From: Shewanella chilikensis
Lineage (GTDB): Bacteria > Pseudomonadota > Gammaproteobacteria > Enterobacterales > Shewanellaceae
Assembly: GCF_002836945.1 (NCBI RefSeq)
Contig: NZ_NIJM01000023.1
Span: 1 to 64,000, forward strand
Direction of reading: 5' to 3'
DNA: 64,000 bases
Position numbers and translations under genes: made by a program. Each line of letters starts with the position of its first letter. Position 1 is the first letter of the stretch. The notes under the pieces were generated by a model, which did not search any database, was not told the origin of the DNA, and saw only the letters and a program-made list of their open reading frames with translations. Positions 9,875 through 18,234 of this stretch are shown piece after piece.

Positions 9875-10726
9875 ATGGCACTGTTTTCCCTGTTGATCGC
9901 GATTATTGTTGAACGTTTGAAACTGCTGCCGGCTCGTTGGCAGTTGGACAGTGGGCTGCGCTGGTATCAAAGGCAGATGTTTACCGACAGTCAGTTGAGC
10001 ACTACAGGTGGCATGATAGTGGCGCTCTTGCTACCGGCTGTGAGTGTGGCAGTGGCTTTGTGGGTAGTGGATGGATGGTTTTGGGGCTTGCCTTCGCTGC
10101 TGTTGTGGGTGGCGCTGGCGGTAGTCTGTTTTTCCCACCAATATCAAAGGCGTTTATTTAAGCGTTATGTGCAGGCTGCTTGCCGCGGTGATGTGCAAGC
10201 CAGTTTTCATTTCGCCGGAGAGCTGGACTGCAGTGAATGCCTGGATGCGGTCAGCGAACGCGAGTTGGGCGCCAGGGTAGGCCAGAGCGTGGCCTGGCTC
10301 AACTACCGCTATTATGGCGCCGTGGCGCTGTTCTTTATTCTATTTGGTCCGGTAGGCGCGGTGTTTTATTGCAGTGTGCGTTTTTTTGATGAAAGGCGCC
10401 AACGCTTGGCTAAAGAGTGGCCTGTGGTAGATAAGCTGCTGTATTGGCTCGACTGGTTGCCGGCACGGATCATAGGTTTTGGTTATGTGCTTTGCGGTCA
10501 TTTCAGCAATGCTTTTCCGTTATGGTGCCAGTTGGCGCTGAAACGGGAGGCGACGCCCAGGGAGATAGTGACCCAAGTGGCGCTGGCTGCTGAAACTCTG
10601 CCGGATGATGAAGATGTGCCTGTGTCGGTACAGTCTACCTTGGCACTGCTGGCCTTGAGTAAGCGTAACTCAACTTTACTGCTTACTATTTTGTCGCTGT
10701 TGACCATTTTTGGTCTGGTGAGTTAG
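9875..10726 (+). CDS. ampE: Inner-membrane protein AmpE
   Basis: A 283-residue membrane protein beginning MALFSLLIAIIVERL, with four or so hydrophobic segments (about residues 1-12, 45-80, 145-170, 260-283). This is the ampDE partner. AmpE is related to the cobalamin-synthesis protein CobD family and its biochemical role is not settled; it has been proposed to act in sensing for beta-lactamase induction. It sits between ampD and pdhR as in enterics. Confidence 0.9.
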   Translation: MALFSLLIAIIVERLKLLPARWQLDSGLRWYQRQMFTDSQLSTTGGMIVALLLPAVSVAVALWVVDGWFWGLPSLLLWVALAVVCFSHQYQRRLFKRYVQAACRGDVQASFHFAGELDCSECLDAVSERELGARVGQSVAWLNYRYYGAVALFFILFGPVGAVFYCSVRFFDERRQRLAKEWPVVDKLLYWLDWLPARIIGFGYVLCGHFSNAFPLWCQLALKREATPREIVTQVALAAETLPDDEDVPVSVQSTLALLALSKRNSTLLLTILSLLTIFGLVS

Positions 10727-10771
10727 TGCTGAATAAGTGTGCTTGCGGTTTTGCTGCGGCGGGGCTTGGGT

Positions 10772-10803
10772 TTAACCAGGCTTTGGCTTAACCAGGCTTT
10801 GCC
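10772..10803. repeat. Tandem 16-bp duplication between ampE and pdhR
   Basis: Two adjacent copies of TTAACCAGGCTTTGSC (10772-10787 and 10788-10803) differ by one base. They lie in the 261-base intergenic region upstream of pdhR. No function is evident. Confidence 0.7.
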
Positions 10804-10829
10804 GCAAACAGGGCCCGAAGCTGCTTGTT

Positions 10830-10842
10830 AATTGGTCTGACC
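10830..10842 (+). promoter_or_regulatory. Possible second PdhR half-site
   Basis: AATTGGTCTGACC matches the left arm and centre of the PdhR box (AATTGGTnnGACC) but the right arm is lost (CCC instead of AAT). It lies about 120 bases upstream of the good box. It may be chance. Confidence 0.3.
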
Positions 10843-10948
10843 CCAGAGGGAAAAATATAGGCTATGCTCACACATCGTGAGTTGACTTGATGCAGATCAC
10901 TAACTGGACTTTAAAAGTGTGATTTGATAAAGTGCGCTCACTCGTAGA

Positions 10949-10966
10949 AATTGGTAAGACCAATTT
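10949..10966 (+). promoter_or_regulatory. PdhR operator
   Basis: AATTGGTAAGACCAATTT is an excellent match to the known PdhR recognition palindrome (ATTGGT-nn-ACCAAT). It lies 22 bases before the pdhR start, next to the TAGGAG ribosome-binding site, so a bound repressor would block initiation or early elongation of the pdhR-aceE-aceF transcript. Pyruvate is the known inducer in Escherichia coli. Confidence 0.88.
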
Positions 10967-10987
10967 ACAATAGGAGCTGAGGGCCAG

Positions 10988-11740
10988 ATGGCTTATAGCA
11001 AAATCAGTCAGCCAAAGATTTCTGACGTCATCATGAATCAGTTGGAGCAGATGATCCTGGAAGGCAGCTTGCAGCCGGGTCAGAAGTTACCTCCTGAACG
11101 CGAGTTGGCGTTGCAGTTTGAAGTCTCCCGTCCCTCATTGCGGGAAGCGATTCAAAAGCTGGAAGCAAAAGGATTATTGCTGCGCCGCCAAGGCGGTGGT
11201 ACCTACGTTAAAGAACAGTTGTGGCAGAGTCTTGCCGATCCCATAGTCGAACTTATGCAGGGTGATCCGGAGAGTCAATATGACTTGCTGGAGTTCCGTC
11301 ATGCCACCGAAGGCATGATGGCCTATTTTGCCGCCCTGCGCGGAACTGACGCCGATATGCAGAATATCCAGCGAATGATCCAGGAAGTGGAAGACGCCGA
11401 GGGAATTGAAGCGCAAGCGGCCGCCATTGTGCATTTTTACCGGGCGGTAGCCGAGGCATCACACAATGTTGCCATGCTGCACCTGGTTCTGAGTTTAACT
11501 CCTGTGCTGCATCAGAATGTGGCGCAAAACCTGGAGCTTCTGAGTCGTCGTGAAGAAGCTTCATCCATGGCGAATAAACATAGGCGGGCTTTGCTGGCCG
11601 CTATTATTCGCCGCGATCCCGAAGCCGCGCGTGAAGCGTCCAATGACCACTTGAGTTATATCGAGGAAGTCATGTTGTCGGTACGGGAAGAAGATAGCCG
11701 GTTGCAGCGTAGCTTGCGCCGTTTGAAGAGCGGCGTGTAG
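10988..11740 (+). CDS. pdhR: Pyruvate-responsive GntR/FadR-family repressor PdhR
   Basis: A 250-residue regulator. The N-terminal winged helix-turn-helix (about residues 10-75) contains the GntR signature PPERELALQFEVSRPSLREAI, shown here in part. The C-terminal FCD-type helical domain (about 95-220) binds the effector and has the metal-site His/Asp residues of the family. It sits directly upstream of aceEF and downstream of its own operator, so it most likely represses itself and the pyruvate dehydrogenase genes when pyruvate is low. Confidence 0.94.
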   Translation: MAYSKISQPKISDVIMNQLEQMILEGSLQPGQKLPPERELALQFEVSRPSLREAIQKLEAKGLLLRRQGGGTYVKEQLWQSLADPIVELMQGDPESQYDLLEFRHATEGMMAYFAALRGTDADMQNIQRMIQEVEDAEGIEAQAAAIVHFYRAVAEASHNVAMLHLVLSLTPVLHQNVAQNLELLSRREEASSMANKHRRALLAAIIRRDPEAAREASNDHLSYIEEVMLSVREEDSRLQRSLRRLKSGV

Positions 11741-11812
11741 CCCAGGGGCGGCCCAGTGCCCACCTTAGGACGTCGTAATCACTATTAATACAATGTATAG
11801 AAGGACAGTGTC

Positions 11813-14479
11813 ATGTCTGAAAATATGCTACAAGACTTGGATCCGTTAGAGACACAGGAATGGGTAGAATCCCTGCAGGCCGTATTGGAGCAGGAAGGTC
11901 CCGAACGTGCTCATTACCTGTTGGAAAAGCTGATCGATAAGGCTCGCCGTAACGGTACTCACCTGCCTTACACTGCCACTACTGCTTACCTGAATACCAT
12001 TCCTGCCGGGCAAGAACCTCATATGCCGGGTAACCAGGAGATGGAACGTCGCATTCGCGCCATTGTGCGTTGGAACGCGTTGGCTATGGTACTGCGTGGT
12101 TCCAAGAAAGATCTGGAGCTTGGTGGTCATATTTCCAGTTTCTCATCCAGTGCCACTATCTATGATGTGTGCTTTAACCACTTCTTCCGTGCTCCCAACG
12201 AGAAAGACGGCGGCGACCTGGTTTACTTCCAGGGTCACATCGCCCCCGGCATCTATGCCCGTTCTTTCCTCGAAGGTCGTCTGAGCGAAGAACAGCTGGC
12301 CAACTTCCGTCAGGAAGTGGATGGCAAAGGCCTGTCCTCCTATCCGCATCCCAAGCTGATGCCTGATTACTGGCAGTTCCCTACGGTTTCCATGGGTCTG
12401 GGCCCTATCCAGGCGATTTATCAGGCGCGCTTCCTTAAGTACCTGACTGACCGTGGCATCAAGGATTGCTCCGAGCAAACCGTATATTGCTTCCTGGGCG
12501 ACGGCGAGTGTGATGAGCCGGAAGCGCTGGGTGCCATCGGTTTGGCCGCTCGTGAAGAGCTGGATAACCTGGTGTTTATCGTTAACTGTAACCTGCAGCG
12601 TCTCGACGGCCCTGTACGCGGTAACGGCAAGATCATCCAGGAGCTGGAAGGTGAATTCCGCGGCGCCGGTTGGGAAGTGGTCAAGGTTATCTGGGGCCGT
12701 TACTGGGATCCATTGCTGGCCAGTGACACCAGCGGTAAGCTGCTGCAACTGATGAACGAAACCGTTGACGGTGAATACCAGAACTGTAAAGCCAAAGGCG
12801 GTGCCTGGACCCGTGAACACTTCTTCGGTAAGTATCCTGAAACCGCCGAGATGGTAGCCAACATGTCTGATGATGACATCTGGCGCCTGAACCGTGGTGG
12901 CCACGACCCGGTGAAGATTTACGCCGCGCTCGATAGAGCCAAGAAGACCAAGGGGCGCCCAACCGTGATCCTGGCCAAGACAGTCAAGGGCTATGGTCTG
13001 GGTGATGCCGGTGAAGGCAAGAACATTGCCCATAACGTCAAGAAGATGGATATTGAAGCCATTCGTCACTTCCGTGACCGCTTCAACATCCCAATCCCTG
13101 ATGACAAGCTGGATGAGATCCCCTTCTACCATCCGGGACCGGATTCCGAAGAGGTTAAATACCTCAAGGAACGCCGTGAGGCCCTGATGGGTTATCTGCC
13201 TGCCCGTCGGCAGAAATTCAGCGAAGAACTGCAAGTGCCTTCACTGAAGATTTTTGATGCGGTTCTCAAAGGCTCCAACGGCCGTGAGATCTCTTCTACC
13301 ATGGCCTTTGTGCGGGTATTGACGGCCTTGCTGAAAGATAAGGGCATAGGTAAGAAGATAGTACCTATCATCCCGGATGAGGCCCGTACCTTTGGTATGG
13401 AAGGTCTGTTCCGTCAAGTGGGTATCTATGCTCACGAAGGCCAGAAATATGTGCCTCAGGATGCGGATCAGGTTGCTTACTATCGTGAGGACAAGTCCGG
13501 TCAGGTGCTACAGGAAGGGATTAACGAGCTGGGCGCCATGTCCTCTTGGGTGTCGGCTGCGACCAGTTACTCGGTCAATGATACGCCGATGATCCCTTTC
13601 TATATCTATTACTCCATGTTCGGTTTCCAGCGGATCGGCGATCTGGCCTGGGCCGCCGGCGACATGCGCGCCCGTGGCTTCTTGGTCGGTGGTACTTCCG
13701 GCCGGACTACGCTGAACGGCGAAGGCTTGCAGCACCAGGATGGTCACAGCCATATTCTGGCCAATACCATTCCTAACTGCATCAGCTATGACCCAACCTA
13801 TGGTTATGAGATTGCCGTTATTGTTCAGGATGGTATTCGCCGCATGTATGGCGAAGATCAGGAAGATATCTTCTACTACCTGACCACAATGAACGAGAAC
13901 TATGTTCAACCTGAAATGCCACAAGGCGTGGAAGAGGGAATAGTCAAGGGTATCTACAAGTTGGAAAGCGTTGCCGGTTCCGGCAAAGGCAAAGTCCAGC
14001 TGATGGGTTGCGGTACTATTCTCGAGCAAGTACGCAAGGCGGCACAGGCGCTGGCGAAAGACTTCGGTATCAGCACAGATGTGTTCAGCGTTACCAGCTT
14101 CAACGAGCTGGCGCGTGATGGTCAGGCGGTTGAGCGCTGGAACATGCTGCACCCAACAGAAACCGCCAAGGTGCCTTATGTAAGCACAGTGCTGGCAAAA
14201 GATGCGCCTGCGATTGTGGCGACCGATTACATGAAGATCTATGGCGAGCAGCTGCGCGCTTACGTGCCTTGTGACTACAAGGTGCTGGGTACCGACGGTT
14301 TCGGCCGCTCTGACAGCCGCGCCAACCTGCGTCACCACTTCGAAGTGGATGCCAAGTTCATCGTGGTTGCTGCGCTCAAGTCGCTGGTGGACCGCAACGA
14401 GCTGCCGGTAGATGTTTTGGCCAAGACCATTGCCGAATATGGCATCGACGCCGACAAGATCGACCCACAGCACGCGTAA
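11813..14479 (+). CDS. aceE: Pyruvate dehydrogenase E1 component (homodimeric)
   Basis: An 888-residue thiamine-diphosphate enzyme that decarboxylates pyruvate and acetylates the lipoyl groups of AceF. The ThDP/Mg motif is visible at about residues 229-260: GDGECDEPEALG followed by NCN in VFIVNCNLQRLDGPVRG. The length matches the single-chain E1 of Gammaproteobacteria (about 887). It is followed 13 bases later by aceF, with a GAGGTGAA ribosome-binding site in the gap. Very strong codon bias suggests high expression. Confidence 0.97.
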   Translation: MSENMLQDLDPLETQEWVESLQAVLEQEGPERAHYLLEKLIDKARRNGTHLPYTATTAYLNTIPAGQEPHMPGNQEMERRIRAIVRWNALAMVLRGSKKDLELGGHISSFSSSATIYDVCFNHFFRAPNEKDGGDLVYFQGHIAPGIYARSFLEGRLSEEQLANFRQEVDGKGLSSYPHPKLMPDYWQFPTVSMGLGPIQAIYQARFLKYLTDRGIKDCSEQTVYCFLGDGECDEPEALGAIGLAAREELDNLVFIVNCNLQRLDGPVRGNGKIIQELEGEFRGAGWEVVKVIWGRYWDPLLASDTSGKLLQLMNETVDGEYQNCKAKGGAWTREHFFGKYPETAEMVANMSDDDIWRLNRGGHDPVKIYAALDRAKKTKGRPTVILAKTVKGYGLGDAGEGKNIAHNVKKMDIEAIRHFRDRFNIPIPDDKLDEIPFYHPGPDSEEVKYLKERREALMGYLPARRQKFSEELQVPSLKIFDAVLKGSNGREISSTMAFVRVLTALLKDKGIGKKIVPIIPDEARTFGMEGLFRQVGIYAHEGQKYVPQDADQVAYYREDKSGQVLQEGINELGAMSSWVSAATSYSVNDTPMIPFYIYYSMFGFQRIGDLAWAAGDMRARGFLVGGTSGRTTLNGEGLQHQDGHSHILANTIPNCISYDPTYGYEIAVIVQDGIRRMYGEDQEDIFYYLTTMNENYVQPEMPQGVEEGIVKGIYKLESVAGSGKGKVQLMGCGTILEQVRKAAQALAKDFGISTDVFSVTSFNELARDGQAVERWNMLHPTETAKVPYVSTVLAKDAPAIVATDYMKIYGEQLRAYVPCDYKVLGTDGFGRSDSRANLRHHFEVDAKFIVVAALKSLVDRNELPVDVLAKTIAEYGIDADKIDPQHA

Positions 14480-14492
14480 GAGGTGAAGCAGA

Positions 14493-16475
14493 ATGGCTGA
14501 TATGAAACAAGTACTGGTTCCCGATATTGGCGGGGACGAGGTACAGGTTATTGAGATCTGTGCCAATGTGGGTGACAGCCTGGCGGCTGAAGACTCCATT
14601 ATTACCGTTGAAAGCGACAAGGCGACCATGGATATTCCTGCGCCATTCGCCGGTGTGCTCAAAGAATTGAAAGTGGCCGTTGGCGACAGCGTGTCTGAAG
14701 GCACCTTGATAGCCTTGATGACTGCCGAAGGCGCAGAAGCGGCTCCTGTTGCAGAGGCGCCCAAGGCTGAAGCCGCGCCTGCTCCGGCAGCGGCTCCCGC
14801 GCCAGCTGCAGAACAGGCGGCGCCGGCCGCACCTGCAGCCGGTGGCAGCCAGGTCATCGAAGTGACAGTGCCGGATATTGGCGATGCCGCAGATGTCGAT
14901 GTTATCGAAGTGCTGGTGAGCGAAGGTGAGGCTATCGAAGCCGACGCCGGGTTGATCACGCTGGAAACCGATAAGGCGACCATGGATGTACCTTCGCCTC
15001 AGGCGGGTACAGTCAAGTCACTGAAAGTGAAGGTTGGCGACAAGGTTTCCCAGGGCTCTTTGGTGTTGCTGCTGGAAGTTGGCGCCTCTGCCGAAGCGCC
15101 ACAAGCGCCAGCGGCTCAAGCAGCCGCACAGCCGGTGGCCGCTCAGGCAGCCGCGCCTGCCACAGTTGAAGTGAAAGAGATTGCGGTTCCCGATATCGGT
15201 GATGCTGCCGATGTGGACGTTATCGAAGTGCTGGTGGCGGTAGGTGATGAGATCAGTGCCGATCAAGGGCTGATCACTCTGGAAACCGACAAGGCGACCA
15301 TGGAAGTACCGGCGCCCTTCGGTGGCAAGCTGGTTTCTCTGACCGTCAAAGTGGGTGACAAGGTGTCTCAGGGTAGCGTGATTGCCACGGTTGAGACCCA
15401 AGGCGCTGCTCCCGCAGCAGTTGCTGCACCGGCAGAAGCCCCAGCTCAGGCGGCCCCTGCCCCCGCACCGGCTCCAGTGGCCGCGCCTGCAGCGCAGAGC
15501 CGCCCACCTGTGCCGCATCATCCGAGCGCCGGTGCCCAGCCTAACACAGGTGCGGTACACGCTTCTCCGGCGGTGCGTCGCCTGGCCCGTGAGTTCGGTG
15601 TGGACCTGACTCAGGTGAAAGGTACGGGTCGCAAGGGCCGTATCCTCAAAGAGGATGTGCAGGCCTATGTGAAATATGAACTGTCACGGCCCAAGGCCAC
15701 GGCGGCGACTTCTGTCGGCGGCGGCAGTGGTCTGCAGGTTATCGATGCGCCTAAGGTAGATTTCAGCAAGTTCGGTGAAGTGGAACAAGTACCACTGACC
15801 CGGATCCAGAAGATCTCCGGCCCTAACCTGCACCGCAACTGGGTGACCATTCCCCATGTGACTCAGTTCGATGAGGCTGATATCACAGAGATGGAAGCTT
15901 TCCGTAAGCAGCAGAATGAATTGGCTGCCAAGCAGAAGCTGAATGTGAAGATCACTCCGCTGGTGTTCATGATGAAGGCGGTTGCCAAGACGCTGCAGCA
16001 GTTCCCGGTATTCAACTCCAGCCTGAGCCCGGACGGTGAATCGCTGATCCGCAAGAAGTACTTCCACATAGGGGTGGCGGTTGATACGCCAAACGGTTTG
16101 GTTGTGCCGGTGGTGCGTGATGTGGACAAGAAAGGGATTATCGAGCTCAGCCGTGAGCTGACCGAAATTTCGATCAAGGCCCGCGACGGCAAGCTCAAGG
16201 CAGCCGACATGCAAGGCAGCTGCTTCACTATCTCAAGCCTGGGTGGTATCGGCGGTACCGCGTTTACGCCTATCGTCAACTATCCGGATGTGGCAATTCT
16301 CGGGGTGTCCAAGTCTGAGATCAAGCCGAAGTGGAACGGTAAAGAGTTTGAGCCAAAGCTGATGTTACCACTGTCACTGTCTTATGATCACCGGGTGATC
16401 GACGGGGCGATGGCGGCACGCTTCAGTGTCACTCTGTCAGGGATCTTGTCCGATATTCGTACAATGATCCTCTAA
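14493..16475 (+). CDS. aceF: Dihydrolipoamide acetyltransferase (PDH E2), three lipoyl domains
   Basis: A 660-residue core subunit of the pyruvate dehydrogenase complex. Three lipoyl domains carry the target lysines K43 (ESDKATMDI), K161 and K267 (both ETDKATM), joined by Ala/Pro-rich swinging linkers. The E1/E3-binding domain lies at about 355-393 ([15 protein letters not shown]...GRILKEDV). The catalytic domain occupies about 420-660, with the active-site [10 protein letters not shown] near the C-terminus. Three lipoyl domains is the Escherichia coli arrangement; many other bacteria have one or two. An intrinsic terminator follows directly. Confidence 0.97.
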   Translation: MADMKQVLVPDIGGDEVQVIEICANVGDSLAAEDSIITVESDKATMDIPAPFAGVLKELKVAVGDSVSEGTLIALMTAEGAEAAPVAEAPKAEAAPAPAAAPAPAAEQAAPAAPAAGGSQVIEVTVPDIGDAADVDVIEVLVSEGEAIEADAGLITLETDKATMDVPSPQAGTVKSLKVKVGDKVSQGSLVLLLEVGASAEAPQAPAAQAAAQPVAAQAAAPATVEVKEIAVPDIGDAADVDVIEVLVAVGDEISADQGLITLETDKATMEVPAPFGGKLVSLTVKVGDKVSQGSVIATVETQGAAPAAVAAPAEAPAQAAPAPAPAPVAAPAAQSRPPVPHHPSAGAQPNTGAVHASPAVRRLAREFGVDLTQVKGTGRKGRILKEDVQAYVKYELSRPKATAATSVGGGSGLQVIDAPKVDFSKFGEVEQVPLTRIQKISGPNLHRNWVTIPHVTQFDEADITEMEAFRKQQNELAAKQKLNVKITPLVFMMKAVAKTLQQFPVFNSSLSPDGESLIRKKYFHIGVAVDTPNGLVVPVVRDVDKKGIIELSRELTEISIKARDGKLKAADMQGSCFTISSLGGIGGTAFTPIVNYPDVAILGVSKSEIKPKWNGKEFEPKLMLPLSLSYDHRVIDGAMAARFSVTLSGILSDIRTMIL

Positions 16476-16481
16476 CACAAC

Positions 16482-16510
16482 AGGCTGCCCTTCGGGGCGG
16501 CCTTTTGTTT
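16482..16510 (+). terminator. Intrinsic terminator after aceF
   Basis: AGGCTGCCC and GGGCGGCCT pair around a TTCG tetraloop (one G-T pair), followed by TTTGTTT. It separates aceEF from lpd, so lpd needs its own promoter or read-through. Confidence 0.9.
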
Positions 16511-16511
16511 A

Positions 16512-16541
16512 TTGTGATCAGTGTCAAACACGGGTTAAAAT
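16512..16541 (+). promoter_or_regulatory. Candidate lpd promoter
   Basis: TTGTGA (16512-16517) and TAAAAT (16536-16541) are spaced by 18 bases, just past the aceF terminator and about 90 bases before the lpd start. Overlapping TGTGATCAGTGTCAAA resembles a weak CRP site. Confidence 0.4.
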
Positions 16542-16632
16542 GCGCCCACCTTACGAGACAAGCACTTTCGAGCTGGCGCATCGCAGGTTGGGCTGGCTGT
16601 CCCCAACGGAATGAAAGAAATCAGAGGAAAAA

Positions 16633-18063
16633 ATGAGTAACGAAATCAAAACTCAGGTAGTGGTATTAGGTGCTGGCCCTGCTGGCTATTCTGCGGCTTT
16701 TCGCGCGGCAGATTTAGGCCTGGAGACAGTGATTGTTGAGCGTTTCAGCACTCTGGGTGGCGTATGCCTGAATGTGGGTTGTATTCCTTCCAAAGCCCTG
16801 TTGCATGTAGCCAAAGTGATTGAAGAGGCCAAGGCGGTATCGGATCACGGTGTTGTGTTTGGCGAGCCAAAAATAGATCTCGACAAGCTGCGTGGCTTTA
16901 AAGAGAAAGTGATCGGCCAACTGACCAATGGTCTTGGCGGTATGTCCAAGATGCGTAAAGTTAAGGTGGTTAACGGTTTCGGTAAGTTCACTGGCCCCAA
17001 CAGCCTCGAAGTGAAAGGTGCCGACGGTGAAACCACAGTGGTTAACTTTGACAACGCCATCATAGCTGCCGGCTCTCGCCCAATTCAGCTGCCTTTCATT
17101 CCTCATGAAGATCCACGTATCTGGGACTCTACCGATGCACTGGAACTGAAAGAGATCCCAGGCAAGATGCTGGTGATGGGCGGCGGTATCATAGGTCTGG
17201 AAATGGGTACTGTTTACTCGTCTCTGGGCAGTGAAATCGACGTGGTTGAAATGTTCGACCAGGTGATCCCTGCGGCGGATAAAGACGTGGTTAAGGTCTT
17301 TACCAAGCAGATCAAGAAGAAATTCAACCTGATGCTGGAAACCAAGGTGACAGCGGTTGAAGCCAAAGAAGACGGCATTTATGTGTCTATGGAAGGTAAG
17401 TCGGCACCTGCCGAGCCAGTGCGTTACGACGCAGTGCTGGTGGCCATTGGCCGTACTCCCAATGGCAAGTTGATTGATGCCGACAAGGCCGGGGTCAAGA
17501 TTGACGAGCGTGGCTTTATCAATGTCGACAAGCAACTGCGTACCAATGTGGCCAACATCTTCGCCGTGGGTGATATAGTTGGTCAGCCAATGCTGGCTCA
17601 CAAAGGTGTGCATGAAGGCCACGTGGCCGCCGAAGTGATTGCCGGTATGAAGCACTTCTTCGATCCTAAAGTTATCCCATCCATCGCTTACACAGATCCT
17701 GAAGTGGCTTGGGTTGGTCTGACCGAGAAAGAAGCCAAAGAGCAGGGCATAGCATACGAAACCGCGACCTTCCCATGGGCAGCCAGCGGCCGTGCTATCG
17801 CTTCCGATGCCAGCGAAGGTATGACCAAGCTGATTTTCGACAAAGAGACTCACAGAGTGATCGGTGGCGCTATTGTGGGTGTCAACGGCGGTGAGTTGCT
17901 GGGTGAAATCGGCCTGGCCATCGAGATGGGTTGTGATGCCGAAGATCTGGCGCTGACCATTCACGCTCACCCGACTCTGCACGAGTCTGTAGGGCTGGCG
18001 GCCGAGATCTACGAAGGTTCAATCACAGATCTGCCTAACCCAAAGGCAAAAAAGAAAAAGTAA
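16633..18063 (+). CDS. lpdA: Dihydrolipoamide dehydrogenase (E3)
   Basis: A 476-residue FAD flavoprotein that reoxidises dihydrolipoamide in the pyruvate and 2-oxoglutarate dehydrogenase complexes and the glycine cleavage system, reducing NAD. FAD-binding GAGPAGYSAAF is near the N-terminus. The redox-active disulphide is in GGVCLNVGCIPSKALL. The NAD site is MVMGGGIIGLEMG, and the C-terminal HAHPTLHES holds the active-site His-Glu. A strong GAGGAAAAA ribosome-binding site precedes the ATG. It has its own promoter region and terminator. Confidence 0.97.
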   Translation: MSNEIKTQVVVLGAGPAGYSAAFRAADLGLETVIVERFSTLGGVCLNVGCIPSKALLHVAKVIEEAKAVSDHGVVFGEPKIDLDKLRGFKEKVIGQLTNGLGGMSKMRKVKVVNGFGKFTGPNSLEVKGADGETTVVNFDNAIIAAGSRPIQLPFIPHEDPRIWDSTDALELKEIPGKMLVMGGGIIGLEMGTVYSSLGSEIDVVEMFDQVIPAADKDVVKVFTKQIKKKFNLMLETKVTAVEAKEDGIYVSMEGKSAPAEPVRYDAVLVAIGRTPNGKLIDADKAGVKIDERGFINVDKQLRTNVANIFAVGDIVGQPMLAHKGVHEGHVAAEVIAGMKHFFDPKVIPSIAYTDPEVAWVGLTEKEAKEQGIAYETATFPWAASGRAIASDASEGMTKLIFDKETHRVIGGAIVGVNGGELLGEIGLAIEMGCDAEDLALTIHAHPTLHESVGLAAEIYEGSITDLPNPKAKKKK

Positions 18064-18101
18064 TCTGCTGATTGGGGACTTGTTCCCTGGCAGGGTTGAA
18101 G

Positions 18102-18132
18102 TCGGGTCCAGTTAGCTGGGCCCGATTTTTTT
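18102..18132 (+). terminator. Intrinsic terminator after lpdA
   Basis: TCGGGTCCAG and CTGGGCCCGA form a 10-bp stem (one G-T pair) with a TTAG loop, followed by seven T residues. Confidence 0.92.
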
Positions 18133-18147
18133 ATATCAAGTGCAATC

Positions 18148-18173
18148 CTTGTAAACGAACTGTTGTTTACAAG
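18148..18173. promoter_or_regulatory. Perfect 9-bp inverted repeat, candidate operator
   Basis: CTTGTAAAC (18148-18156) and GTTTACAAG (18165-18173) are exact inverted arms around an 8-base spacer. It lies 62 bases upstream of the GGDEF/EAL sensor gene and past the lpdA terminator. The lack of a following T run argues against a terminator; a dimeric regulator site is more likely. Confidence 0.5.
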
Positions 18174-18234
18174 ATGAAATTCGGTGGTCTAGCTGGTACA
18201 TTCAAGACTGGTCACCAAGGTCATTCATCAACCG

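Noticed and set aside
12143..13234. Minus-strand open frame of 363 codons
   Set aside because: Antisense to aceE, no recognisable domain.
13508..14983. Minus-strand open frame of 491 codons
   Set aside because: It is fully antisense to the highly biased aceE 3' end and aceF 5' end; the translation is low-complexity and matches no family.
16714..17982. Minus-strand open frame of 422 codons
   Set aside because: Antisense to lpdA; His/Asn-rich composition is the mirror of its codon usage.
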